NCBI GenBank assembly: GCA_030549175.1
Contig: JAUKUA010000005.1
Coordinates: forward strand, 1,302,001 to 1,366,000
Direction of reading: 5' to 3'
Length of the DNA: 64,000 bases
DNA from: Lasiosphaeris hirsuta
Lineage: Eukaryota > Ascomycota > Sordariomycetes > Sordariales > Lasiosphaeriaceae
The notes under the pieces were generated by a model. That model was not told the origin of the DNA and ran no database searches. It saw only the letters and a program-made list of their open reading frames with translations. Both the position numbers and the translations under genes were made by a program. Shown piece by piece: positions 1-11,288 of this stretch; position 1 is the first letter of the stretch, and every line of letters starts with the position of its first letter.

Positions 1-1850
1 ACCGCGACCGTGGGAATGTGCGGTGTCCGCTTCCCCAGACCCCAGACGGGGGGTTTCATAGCATGCATGGGAGGTATCCATACCTAACGACCTACTGCCC
101 CCCCGCTGCTATCCCGGACTGCCGGGAGTTGCCCGCGGGCAAGGACCTACCTATGCCTAGGTACCAACCCTGACTTCTGACTTGGGCGACAATGGTGCAA
201 TCTATACAGTGGGTAAAACTGAAAGTTTTACTCTACAGCAGGCGAGTATTCGGCCCGGGGCGCTGGTGGTGTTTGTTTTCCTGGCCACCGGCTTTGTGTT
301 TGCCTGGGTGGTTGATGTTGAAATGGTGAGCTGCGAGAGGTTGCTGTCCTCACCGGTAATATGATGGTCAGATGAACTGGTTGAGTCGTGTCCGCATGTG
401 CCTGTCCCGCACCTTTCTGTCTTGGCCTCTGCTATTCCCGTTTCAGCAGACCGCATACTGCAATGAGCCCAGAATGATCTTCGCACTTGTCCATGCCGCG
501 CAGTCTACCTATCTAATTTTCATGACCTTCGTTTCTGGTTGTGGGCCAATGGTTCGGCAAGATGGGAGCTGGTTAGAGGCTGGCTAGAGAAGCCACTGCA
601 GCGGCCGAGCTGGTAGCTCCGTTCGCTGTGCTGGCCTCTCCGCTGCGCCGATGTCTCATGCTCGACATCAACTCGGGCCTCGGCGCGCCTCGAGTTCCCC
701 TACCCATCTATTATTGCCAAGAGGGACTGCTGTTACACAGTTATTATCGCTGGCCCGGGCACATGCGCTTCAAGACAGCGAACGGACCCGTCAAGCCCCT
801 CCTCTGAAATCAGAGAGCCGCCCGCTCGCCCGCCCCCGGATTTCCCACCTGCCTTGCGGGCACAAGGTGTGTATGTATGTATGTATGTGCTGTAGACAGC
901 AGGAGAGAAACCGCCGACGTGCTTAGCCAAAATAAAGTACCGGCATCGAATATTTTCACGACGGCCACCAACCAAAAGACCACCGTTGGAACCCCTCATC
1001 CCCGCCCCCCGACACTCCCCCCCTCCATCCCGAACGAAAACCCCTCCAGCTCAGGAGAGAGAGACATCCGAGACAGTCATCCCCCTCCCCGAGCGATCAG
1101 CTTCCCCTTTTGGTGTCGCGCGTCGTGCCCCTCTCCGCCTGCCCACCCGCCCGATGGGCACGTACCCTTGATGCATGCAGGCAAGCAAGCCACTAGCGCA
1201 TGATGGCTTGAGGTCGCTTGCGCTTGTGCGCAGGGTCCAGGTGGCAGAGACGCGTCTGTTCAGACGCCGCATTGATCGGGGCTTTTCATTTCATGCAGAG
1301 CTGGGTGCAGCAGCACAAACGCACCCACACTCACGTGGAAAATAGGGGTTGATGTTTTGATGGTGGGGCGAAATAAGGGGTTATATATGTTCTGTTTTCA
1401 ACTTGTCTTATTCCCGAGAGATTCAAGAGCGCTGGGGTGGATTCCTGGGTCATGCCCCACACACCCGGCCGCTGTACCCGGTGACGGTGGACTCGGTGCC
1501 GCCTCTGTCCGGGCCACTTTCGACATTAGCATCAGCGCCAACCGGTATGAAAATTCGGCTTCTCTCCATTCGGCCAATTCACCCACATAGCTGAGTTGCC
1601 CTTACGATAAGATACCATGCAGCCGCAGTAGAGCCATGAGACTGGGTAGACGTGCCAACACATTATTTCTTTAGACCGAGCAACTATCTCTGTAAAGGAC
1701 AATCTTGATAGTATTCCAGCCCAGATATGCAACATCTAAGCCAACAATAACGTTACAAAGCGTAATGTCTACTGACACCCAAACTCCTCGCCATAACCTT
1801 TAATATACAAGAAACAGAACAAGACCTCACGCCGGAATCTGAAGTATCAC
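1..1850. other. Left-edge region without a supported gene
   Basis: I see no ORF here with coding-like composition or recognisable protein motifs; the open frames are short and overlap on both strands. The stretch is rich in C/T and A/G tracts, carries a short TGTA tetranucleotide repeat near 869-888, and ends in the presumed 3' UTR of the minus-strand gene that stops at 1851. A gene whose body lies left of the window could place UTR sequence here. Confidence 0.5.
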
Positions 1851-2572
1851 TCAGTCCCGGTCATCACCTCTCCCCAGACTATCGTCGCGGCCCCTCCTAT
1901 CCCTCCTATCTCTTCCATCTCTGCTCCCACTCCTCTCCCTCCTCCCCTCCCGCCCTCCGTCCCTATCTCTCCCGGGCCCCCTGCCCTCTGTCGTCTCCCT
2001 CACATGCTCGCTCTTCACCTCCCCACCCCCCTCATCCCGCTCCGCCGCCTTCTTCACCCTCTCCTCCTGCCGCCGCCAGTGACTGCCCTCCTGGTAGTCC
2101 TTGCTAATCTTGAGCGCCTGCCTCAACCTCTCGCTCTCCTTGATCTTTGCATCCGCCAGCTCGTGCACCTGGTGCATCTTCAGATTCCGCTGGGGCCCCG
2201 CGCCGCCCCTCTTGTTCATCTCGGCCAGTAATTTCGTGCGCAGCGCGGAGCACTGGTCCTCGATTTCGTCTTCGTCCACACTGCTCTCTACCGTCAGTCC
2301 CATAACATGTAAAACCAAAAGAGGGGGGGGGGAACGTACCCTTCATCCTCGAGCTTGTCGCGCAGCTCAAACACCTTGACCTCGACCTCGCGCTTGCGGT
2401 CGTGCTCGAGCAGGCCCTGGTCGGGCATCCGCGGCTTGTGCCGCAGGTTGTCAACGTCGCGCGGCGCATACGGCGCCCCCATGTCGCGCGGGCGCATCTG
2501 CGCCAGGTTGCGCTGCACGTAGCCCGAGGTGCCGCTGCCGCGCGGCGTCGAGAGGCCGACGTTGTCTGACAT
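1851..2572 (-). CDS. cwc21: Pre-mRNA splicing factor Cwc21 (cwf21 domain)
   Basis: Two exons, 2340-2572 and 1851-2280, give 220 residues. The 59-nt intron has a GTACGT donor and a GCAG acceptor. The protein starts MSDNVGLSTPRGSGTSGYVQ, which is the conserved N-terminus of Cwc21/SRRM2 proteins (family knowledge). Exon 2 opens with the acidic VDEDEIEDQ segment and the cwf21 helix (residues about 75-125). The C-terminus (about 150-220) is an Arg/Asp/Gly/Ser-rich tail resembling RS-like splicing tails. In yeast, Cwc21 binds Prp8 and Snu114 in the catalytically active spliceosome, so a nuclear role in splicing is expected. It is transcribed divergently from the Cdc123 gene across about 430 bp. A TAGGGTTTAA element lies just upstream of the ATG at 2587-2596. 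Confidence 0.9.
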
Positions 2573-2999
2573 TTTGGATGGCTAGCTAGGGTTTAATTCG
2601 GTTTTGTGGCTCTACAGTTGGTTTGTAGAGGCGTTGGGAGCTTTTAGAGGGTGGAAATCTTGAGATTGTTGGTCGGATGGTGTTCGAGGCAGGGAGCTTG
2701 AGCTGTCGCGGTCGCGGTTGGAAGGAGCAGCGTTCAAGGCGGTGAGGCTTTGGGGCGGCGGCAGAAAAAGATTAGTGGATGGTGGGGTTGCCGTACAGTG
2801 GCAATTGCCCCGCGGCGTCATCCAGGTCGGGGATTCAGATCAGTGAATGAAGGGGCACGACGTTGAGTCACATCTACTGCATGAAATTCAATATATACTG
2901 AATATCCCAGCCAAGGCCTATTTCTCTTTATCTAAACATTTTCACCCTCGTTTTTAAACCTGAAATTATACGCGCAAAAGTAAAAAAAAATTCCCAAAA
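2573..2999. promoter_or_regulatory. Shared divergent promoter, cwc21 / cdc123
   Basis: This 427-bp gap lies between two divergent start codons and contains no ORF of its own. It holds a telomere-repeat-like TAGGGTTTAA at 2587-2596 on the cwc21 side and an A-rich run immediately before the cdc123 start. That it serves as promoter for both genes is inferred from position. Confidence 0.5.
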
Positions 3000-4353
3000 A
3001 TGCCCGCTCTGGAGCCCGTCCCGCCAAAGGCTGGCAGCAGCAGCAGAGCTGATGATGGAGAGCTGCGCTTCCCTGCCGTCACAAGAGACCACATCCTCCA
3101 CTGCTCCTACGATTACTGGTTCCCCAAGTTTGTGTCTCTCCACATATATCTTGTTGAAAATTGACTAACGGACCTCAAGATACCGCACATCATGCATCCG
3201 CTCACTCGTCATTCCCCTGACGCCCGAGTTCGTCTTATATATCCGCGAGGACGGTATCATCCTCGCCGACGACGACTCGCCAAACGGCACCTCGGGCACC
3301 GCCGAGGATGAAGAAGACGACTGGGAGCCCACCGTGTCCGCACACTCCTTCCGGCGGCAACAAGGCCCCGAGTCCGACTCCGAGTCCGACACCGAAGGGG
3401 AGGAGGATTCCTCCTCGCCGGCCCGGCTCCCGCCGAACCAGCGCTTCCCAGCCCTGCACGCGGCCATCAACGCAGCCATCCACACGCTCGGCGGCGCCGT
3501 GGCGCCCAAGCTCAACTGGTCCTCGCCCAAGGACGCGACGTGGATCTCGCGCCACCCCAACACGGTCAAGTGCACGGCGGCCAACGACGTCTACATCCTG
3601 CTCAAGTCCTCGTCCTTCATCTCGCACGACCTCGACCACGCCTTCGACGACACGGTCCCGCCGCCGCCCGTGGCGGCGCCCGCCTTCACGCCCGTACTCG
3701 TGCTGCGCACCTTCTTCTCCCCGCTGCCCTCGCTCGAGTTCCGGTGCTTCGTCAAGGACCGGTCGCTAGTCGCCCTCGTCCAGCGCGACCTGAACTACTA
3801 CCCCTTTCTGCGCTCCCTGCGCCCGTCCATCATCGCGCGCGCCCGCGAGCTCTTCGCCAAGATGCGCTTCACCTTCCCCGACTCGTCCTTTGTCTTCGAC
3901 GTCTACATCCCCGAGGCCGATTACGACCCGTCAGCGTCCTCTTCGTCAGACGATTCCGACGTCGGAAGCGACGACGAGACCAAGAACAAGATGCGCCTCG
4001 GCCGCGCCCGCCTGATCGACATCAACCCGTGGGCGCCGCGCACCGACACCCTGCTGTTCGACTGGCGCGAGCTGCTCGATGTGCGGGTGGCGCGGCCGGT
4101 GCTGGGCGGCGCGGCGCCGGGGGCCGAGGAGGAGCTGACCACAACCGAGGAGGAGGATGAGGACGACGAGTACGAGCCGGAGCTGCGGCTCGTGGAGCAG
4201 GATGATCCGGCAGCCTACAACTTTTCGTCTCCGGCGTATTCGGCGCACAAGCTGCCCAAGGATGTAGTAGATGCGAGTCTGGCCGGGAATGGGGGCATGA
4301 TGCGGTTTGCGAGGCAGTGGCAAAGGCTGACCGAGGGGAGGCCGCAGGAGTAG
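3000..4353 (+). CDS. cdc123: Cdc123/D123 family eIF2 assembly chaperone
   Basis: Two exons, 3000-3127 and 3180-4353, give 433 residues. The 52-nt intron has a GTTTGT donor, a CTAAC branch site and a CAAG acceptor. The first exon carries the start of the D123 domain (HCSYDYWFPK) and the second continues in phase (YRTSCIRSLVIPLTPEFV). The rest matches D123 landmarks: KLNWSSPKDATWIS, NDVYILLKSSSFISHD, LEFRCFVKDRSLVALVQRDL and LIDINPW. The family has an ATP-grasp fold and promotes assembly of the eIF2 heterotrimer by binding eIF2-gamma in the cytoplasm. Fungal-type acidic inserts lie near residues 70-120 and 290-320, and the C-terminal tail is also acidic. The gene ends 103 bp from the convergent stop of urb2, so the 3' UTRs probably overlap. 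Confidence 0.92.
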
Positions 4354-4456
4354 TAGATAGGAATCAACACAAAACAAGAAACATTACACATCACCTGGCC
4401 TGCTCAATCACCTATCAGTAGACTTATTGATCTAAAGAAACCTAGACTGACTGGGC

Positions 4457-7400
4457 TCACACGCCCGACCACTTCCCGAACTTATGATACTGCTTGTACA
4501 ACTCCTTGAAGATGACCCTCCCGCTGGGATCCATGGCATCGTTCATGAGCTTGACCATGTCCTGCGACGTAATATCCAACGCCGAGTTCATGCCCGTCTC
4601 CAGCGCCTTGCTCACCTCGTGCGGCACCGCCTGCTCCAGCTGCAGCTTGATGTACTGCATCACCACCAGGTACATGTACTGCCCCGCGTAGCGTCTCGCC
4701 TTGTCCTTCTCCGAGTCGAGGCTGTTCACCGCCTGCGATCGTGACACGGAGGCGTCCGTCGGCTCGCAGACCAACGTCATCAGGCGCGAGAAGAATTTGG
4801 CGCGCGTCTGTGGCTGGTCACGGGATTCCGCCTTGTCGCCGCTCTTGGCTGTCGACCCTACATCGTTGCTCCAGGCATCCTGCGGTCTGGAAAGCAGGCG
4901 ACGCAGGAGGGCCTGCAGCGTGGTGACCAGGATGTGGAAGTGGCCGTCCAGCCGTATCCTGTGACGCTTGATCACGGTCTCGACCAGGCGGCACAGCCAT
5001 TTATACGCCTCGGGCGATGCGGCAACTGGTGAGGTCTCGGAGCAGATGGTAGCCACCGTGCTGAGCGTGAGTTCGATATTCCACTGCGTCATGCAGCCCG
5101 CCTTCTGATCAAGAATGAGGTGGACGGCTTTGACGGCGGGAGCAAACAAGGCCAGCCTTTTTGACTGCAATAGCCTGCTGCAAAGAATGCTGTGTGCTTG
5201 CGCAAGATCGAACCCGATGGTGGAGGCAACTGGCGTGCTTCGGGTGCCTGTATTCAACGTCAATAAGTTCCTCTTTTCCAGTAGCATCGTGGTCAAGATA
5301 GTATTCACCCTTGATATGCTGGAGAAGTCTGGAGATGATCAAGAAACGACTAGGTGTATCTCGCTCTTCGCTCTCCTCCTCCGCTAACAGCTCCTTGAGG
5401 TGTCTAAGCTTTGTGTCTTCGTCGGCACTACGCACAACGACATCGACGAACTCTGCTATTTCTACCTTTGTGATCGCCGAGGAGATTTGTGTCTGGTCAG
5501 CCCCATCTCCCTCAGTTGGTTCTTGAGCAGGAAGCTTTATCTTCAGAGGCGATACTATCGTGTTGATGAAGTGATTTGCCAAGAACATATTGATCTCCCA
5601 GCCGGCAGCATGGGAACCGTTGTCCAGGAGCCAGACGCTTGCCTCCTGCAACTTGGGAACGAAGGGGGGGAGAATCTCCCTGATAGTCTGTTCCTCCAAA
5701 ATGTTGACCGCATCCAAGCTTGCCAGGATTGGCACAACACCTGCCCCATGCCATAGATGGGCTTCGAGGCCAAATTCTGCAAGATTGAGCATGCATCTCT
5801 TGAGCTCCTGAAGATCCACTCCCCCATCCTCGAGTTTTTTCCGGTCAGGTGCATCTTGCACCGCCGAAATAAGTGCTCTTGTCAGAGTGACCCAGAGACA
5901 TGAGTTTGGTAGTAAGAGAGTGTTTGCGAGGAGATGTGATGCAGCACTCGCAATATAAGTCTTCTCTCGATCCTCGAGGCTGCCTGCGGTCATTTGCCTA
6001 TGGAAGTTAGCCTCCTAGACTAATGAAGGAGGGTGGGTAAGTGAAAATACCGTAGCGTTAGCGTGGCTAGCTCTCCCACCTGCTTCAGGTCCTCTCGTTC
6101 TCTGATATAGTCTCTGGGGTGATCATCCTTTAAAGGGCGGTCTGGCTCCAGCACAAAATTGCTGAAGTTGCTGTGTTCGACCGGCCAGCGCAGCTTGAGA
6201 ATACAAAGGCCTATTGTTTCCAAGTGGCTAAAGCTCATGTCCTGCCAGTTTGTTAGCACCACGGCTATCGAGAAGTGGCGTTGTTCTTACTTCATAGAAT
6301 GTCGAGCTTCCCATCAGCTTCACCATCAAACTCAACACATATCTCCAGTATTCAAGCCCATTATCATCATATTTTCCTTTTTTCGGCAGTTGTGAGATCA
6401 GTCGCTTCATGCAAGCCTCTCGCTGATTGCGATTTAACACCTCAACCGGCACATTGATCAGGAACTGGACTGCGGCCTTTGTTGATGGGGTTGCTTTGCT
6501 CGATTTCGCCCCCTTGAATGGTTGTATGAGCGAAATTACGGTATCTACCAACTTGGCTGTTTGATATAAATTAGCTCATCATCTGGCACCCGGCGGAATC
6601 TATGCCTACTCATTATCAGCGGGTTACCACCACTATTCTCGTTGTCGAGAATTGCGGATGATGCAGCAAGCGTAGGCTGAGATTCTGCTCCGCTCTCCAA
6701 GTCCTGTGGAATTATGAAAGTAAGTAGAAACTTGGGAATGGCCCCCTGTCTCTCCACAAGCAAACTAAACAAAGTTAGCAAGGCCACTGGATTTTACAAG
6801 ATATTGACATACCTTATAAGCCGTGACGTAGGCGAAATAATCCAAGACATATAGGTTTCCTTTGTGACCATCTTCGCATTACCTGAGCTCAGCTTAGACT
6901 CGGACTCCTCTTCGAGTCTGTTGATAAAGGAGCATATCAGAGTTGCTGCCTCATCCTCATACGCGCCACCCGGGTGGTTCGCGATCCACGCGGCCGTGCA
7001 GCACTTGAACGCCGCAAGCGTTTCTTCTTTATTTACTGATGACTTGCGAAGCACATGGCCAACGTCTGACTTCACCTGCGTCCAGATCTGACTAGACTCC
7101 TCAGCGGTTCCTCTCAGAAGGGACTTCTCGGCAGCTCCCCACCGAGCAATGGATAACGCAACGGGAAGCTCCTTTCGGGAGAACTTCTTGGCGAACATAC
7201 CATCAAACACCTTCATGTTTGCTGCGTTGACTAGCTCTTCGGAAGAGATTCCAGCCGAAATTGCCCCGAGAATGCGTATCCTGGCCATGCTCTCAGGCTG
7301 CCCAGTCTGTTCCGAGAGCCAGTTAAGAATGTCCAAGAGCTGATCAGTGTTAAGAGATTGCTTAATTAAGCCCGCGACGGCATCCGCGAGCCCCTTTTGC

Positions 7401-8992
7401 CCCCACAGTATCTCGGGATCGTTACTTGGCTCGGTAGCAGCCAAGTATTTCAGCCATATTTTGATGAAGCTTGATAGGTCACGGCCCTTGGCATAGCCAT
7501 CAGCCAAAATGACAATAAATCGCGAAGCATGGCTCAAATCTTGAAGACTTGATGCATCGGGCTTTTGAGTCAGTTGGAGGATCTGGTCGAGGAGCGCCTG
7601 CCCTTCTTTAGAGATAAGGAAAACATCAGGGTTGAGCTTGACGACGGAAAGCAGCAGCTCCCAGTCCGTTTGGTTAGACGCAAGTCCGTATCTCTTGCAA
7701 ATGGCAAGCAGGCTAGAGGTTGACAAAGGCACACCTCCTGCTGCTGCCAATTCCATTACTGCCCTAATCGCGGTTTGCGCCCGTCCTGCATCGATCTTAG
7801 GCAACTTGTCCAAAATACTATCAAACAAGGCTTGAAGCCATGCTTCGTAGTCTTTCCTAGAGGCCTTTTCGCTAAAGATGCGAAGTGAGTTCGTGAACAG
7901 ATCAAAAAGAACTGGGAACGTGGCAGCGGCGGAGTGCTGCATGATTTCCGTAGCGGTCTCGATAATATCAGTACTCCGGCTATTTAAAAATGCCGTTTTT
8001 GATGGGATGATGATGTTGCGGGCCACGAAGCGTCGTAGATCTCTGATCCAGCGCTCCTGCACAACTGTATCAACACTGACTGGCCTCGGCCGCGGGATAC
8101 CTGTGAGTTTACCAAGCAGGTTTAAACTCGGACTTCCCAAGTGAAAAGTAACATCAGTTCCATCGCTAGCGCTCTGGAGATGAAGGTCCCATAATGCGAC
8201 GAAACTTGATATCCAAGACGACTGCTCATTGAATGAGTCCTTCTCGGGTCGATCAACTGCCAGATTACAGATGGCGAGGAAGGGCACGAGAAAATCCTTA
8301 GATTCCACCGTAGAAGTTGAGAATAGCGATTTGATGTGTTCGGCGCCCATGCGGTGATTCGGTGTCCCATCCAGTAATTTCAGGTTGCATCGGGATAGAA
8401 GAATCCGAATTGCATCGAAGACTGCCTCCGCAGACTGCAGGCATCCCTCTACTTTTCGCTGAGCGCTTAGAACAAACGTCGCCGAAGCAGATCGTTTCCT
8501 CTTCCGAGAGGTCGGCGACGGGGTAGGAGGGGCGGCATTACCCATCTCCACGTCCGAGTCCGGGCCATCTGTTCGAGCAGCCGCCTTCGGCTCCGAGATT
8601 TCTTTGAGCGTCTGCTGCAGAACAGCCACGAACCGCCGATCGGCCAGCGACTTTGCCAGTGAGAAGAGAGGAATGTATGAGAAGACAACACCAAGGATAT
8701 TCCAAGCGAGGGGGTATCGTCGAACTCGTTCAAAGTTGTCCTTAGTTCCGGTCATGTTCTTGAGAAGCCATCGCACTAGAATTTCCTCGGCGGCGTGGAA
8801 GGTAGCATCGGGCTGGCGTGAGAGCGCATGCCATACTCGTTCGAGCTTGTCGGGGGTTGTCTCGATGTCGCCCTGCTCAAGGGCTCGTACCGCCCGCACG
8901 AGAGCGGCTTCTTCTGTCTGCACAGCTTGTGTCAATGGTATAATTCCTTTTACTTGGGTATGGAATTGGCTTACTGTGGTCTCGTTGCCCAT
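4457..8992 (-). CDS. urb2: Urb2/Npa2 family 60S pre-ribosome biogenesis protein
   Basis: Six exons: 6813-8992, 6610-6764, 6291-6556, 6051-6241, 5309-5997 and 4457-5247. All joints keep phase, and most introns have a CTAAC-like branch site. They encode about 1423 residues, a very long helical-repeat protein without catalytic motifs. The C-terminal block, with MTQWNIELTLSTV and then GQYMYLVVMQYIKLQLEQ and DAMDPSGRVIFKELY, is the Urb2/Npa2 signature (family knowledge). Urb2 works in the nucleolus with Npa1/Urb1 and Dbp6 on early 60S particles. The ATG at 8992 is the first in frame; the frame is open upstream to a stop near 9056. A possible extra 57-nt intron (8918-8974, GTAAGC to TGCAG) is a multiple of three, so the N-terminus is uncertain by 19 residues. 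It is divergent from mic10. Confidence 0.88.
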
Positions 8993-9437
8993 TTGAAACT
9001 GAGCTTGAGCGTCTTTTTTTGTCTGGCCGCGAACTCGGTCGCTTTTCACTGCCACTCAAAGCAGCCCCACGTCGAACCCCAGAATCAACAAAATTTCCAC
9101 CAGCTTGCGGAATTCTGCCGCTGGTAGTCCATTCGAAGAGTCGATAAGGGTTAGGGTCAAAGCTGCAACCCACACACCGCCTTCGGACTGACAGCGGAAG
9201 CAGCCGACCTCACGACCAAGCAGCAAGCTCTCCAACTTGTCGTCCGCGGGAAAATCATTGAACGATAATACCGAAAGAGACGACAGCCTGCTGCCGCATC
9301 AGCATTCCCTCCCGCGAGCCATTTACCAATTGACACCCAGGTACGCATCCGTGCAAATTGAATGCCCGTGCAATTGACAGCTAACAGCTAATGTTGCGAG
9401 CATCATAGGTCCTCTCGTCCCCTTTCTGCGCGCTGAC
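8993..9437. promoter_or_regulatory. Shared divergent promoter, urb2 / mic10
   Basis: This 445-bp gap between divergent starts contains a telomere-repeat-like element, GGGTTAGGG, at 9148-9156. Telobox-type elements are found in promoters of ribosome-production genes in several eukaryotes, which fits urb2. Its function here is inferred. Confidence 0.5.
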
Positions 9438-9774
9438 ATGCCCGAGACCTCTACGACCTCCCCGACGCCCTCGCGGGCGGTCGCGCGTCCCGTCAGCGAG
9501 GCTCTCCTCAATGAGAAGGTCAGCCCCCGTCAATTCCAATCCGGCAAGACAAAAACGAGGAAAGCTAACCTGGAAACAGTGGGATCTCTGCCTGTCCAAC
9601 GCCCTGATCAAGTCCACCCTCGGCCTTGGCTTCGGTGTCGTCTTCTCGGTCCTCCTGTTCAAGCGAAGGGCTTGGCCCGCATTTGTCGGTGCCGGATTTG
9701 GCGCAGGCCGGGCGTATGAGGAGTGCAACTTCAGCCTGAAGCAGGCGGCGAAGGAGATCAAGAAGCAGGCGTAA
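9438..9774 (+). CDS. mic10: MICOS complex subunit Mic10
   Basis: Two exons, 9438-9518 and 9580-9774, give 91 residues. The 61-nt intron has an AGCTAAC branch site and an ACAG acceptor, and joins in phase 0 so that the protein reads ...LLNEK|WDLCLSN. Two short hydrophobic segments each carry the glycine-rich motif typical of Mic10: GLGFG near residue 42 and GAGFGAG near residue 64. A basic loop (KRRAW) separates them and a lysine-rich tail follows. Mic10 is a small hairpin protein of the mitochondrial inner membrane that oligomerises through the glycine motifs and bends crista junctions (family knowledge). Length and topology match the family. The preceding Ser/Thr/Pro-rich leader of about 25 residues is usual in fungi. 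Confidence 0.93.
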
Positions 9775-10086
9775 ACAAACACACCGCCCGAGGGATTTTA
9801 TGGCTCGGAGCGAAGAAAAGGAGGGCGAGGTGCAGCGGCTACGGGTTACGGCAGGCAGCACGTGAAGGATTGAAAGCGTAACTGTATAAACCTGTTCTAT
9901 TCATCTTAGAGGCATAGAAGAGCCAGCCTGACGGTCAATAAATACACCCAAAAACACGCACACGACTCTCTACTCGGTATGTGAAAACGTCGTGATGTAT
10001 TGATCATCAGCCTAGGGTATCGCTCCCAAACGCGCTGCTAGGTGTGGTGTTATTCAAGCCGGAATTACATCCCCACCCCGGCACTA
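9775..10086. other. Convergent 3' region between mic10 and the membrane-protein gene
   Basis: These 312 bp lie between two convergent stop codons. I see only A/T-rich stretches expected of 3' UTRs and no ORF or structure I can support. Confidence 0.5.
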
Positions 10087-10806
10087 TCAGACCCGGAACT
10101 CCCCCCTCTTCTCGGGCACAAAACTCGAATGCCTTCTCGCACACCAGCCACTAACATCGGCCCCTGTGCGGTCCGCATACCCATTCCGTGAATTAACAAC
10201 CCCCACCTCGACATCCTTCATCGCCGGATCCACCTCGGGCATCGTCATCTTCCTCCTCAACCCCCCCAACTCCCGCCCCAACACTCCCGCCGCCTCCTCG
10301 CTCGCCTTGCGCAGCCGCTCCACCAGCCCCCCATCCCTTCCAGGCCCGAGCAACAACAGCCCGTGGCCGCCCGACGGGTGGCCCCCGAACGCCTCGCGCC
10401 AGAGACACGGCTGTGACAGGCGCGCGTGCGGGTCCGGCGGTGAGGGAGACAGGGGATCGAGCGTGATGTAGGCCACCGACCGCGCGCGGCGGCGCACGCC
10501 CACGTACATGAGCAGGCTCATTTGCACGACGAGGGCGAGGACGCCGAGGGCCAGGAGGGCGATTTCGAGCCGGCTGGCTTCGAGGTCGTCCGCGTGCATG
10601 GTGGTCAGGGTTGGCGAGGCCGGGGACCAGCCGGGGTGGGTCATTTGGGTGTTGCGAGCGACGGTGTCGCGGAGGAGTTGGTCGTAAGTGTGTGGCGTGG
10701 GCGGTGGTGGTGCCTTGGAAGGCTTCGGACGCTGTGGGCGAAAGGGCCGGGAGGGTTTGTGGGAGGTTGGCCGGTACCTGGGGGAGTATTGGAGGTGAAT
10801 TCTCAT
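10087..10806 (-). CDS. Predicted single-pass membrane protein, unknown function
   Basis: One uninterrupted ORF of 239 residues from an ATG at 10806. I do not recognise a family. The first 40 residues are basic and proline-rich (APPPPTPH). One clear transmembrane segment lies at about residues 81-104 (LEIALLALGVLALVVQMSLL), followed by a strongly basic stretch, VGVRRRARS, which suggests an N-outside/C-cytosolic orientation. Residues about 155-190 (ERLRKASEEAAGVLGRELGG) could form an amphipathic helix. A signal peptide is not evident. The codon composition is GC-rich like that of neighbouring genes, which supports it being real. It sits between the convergent mic10 and the co-oriented Smr gene, with no clue to pathway. 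Confidence 0.6.
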   Translation of the reverse strand: MRIHLQYSPRYRPTSHKPSRPFRPQRPKPSKAPPPPTPHTYDQLLRDTVARNTQMTHPGWSPASPTLTTMHADDLEASRLEIALLALGVLALVVQMSLLMYVGVRRRARSVAYITLDPLSPSPPDPHARLSQPCLWREAFGGHPSGGHGLLLLGPGRDGGLVERLRKASEEAAGVLGRELGGLRRKMTMPEVDPAMKDVEVGVVNSRNGYADRTGADVSGWCARRHSSFVPEKRGEFRV

Positions 10807-11288
10807 GAGTAGGTTAGAGCGACTCAGGGGTAGGCGGGTTGTTGAGTTGATGAGAAGCTAGAATGTCGGGAGATCGAGGTTGGAGACAGGGACGAGGTAT
10901 GAAAATTGGAAAGCAATGCTGGTAGTAGAACCCTAGGTACAGTAGGGAGGTGTCAGTGAGGAGTGAAGGTCGGTGATATCGAGTACTTTGTTCTGTTAGT
11001 CAAGTTGTTGGCGTAGCAGCTGTGTAGCAAAGCGAACCTGCCGCTACTGGTAACATGATACCGTGGGAAACCACGACTCGCAACAGGAAAGGGCACATGG
11101 ACACTACCTGCATCTGCGGGAACAGCTGTTTCCGACATTGCTTGGCTATTGAGTAATCTGGAAGGCAGAGAAAGTGCGACACAACGTCCGAACAGCAAGC
11201 CTCGGTCAGGCCATCCAACATGATCCAACAACTCCTTTCCACCCAGTGGTGGACAAAGACAAACAACAAGCGCGCATATCCAAACCCC
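10807..11288. other. Intergenic, membrane-protein gene promoter and Smr gene 3' region
   Basis: These 482 bp separate two minus-strand genes. The right part should be the 3' UTR of the Smr gene and the left part the promoter of the gene ending at 10087. Overlapping open frames here look like chance; I see no other element. Confidence 0.45.
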
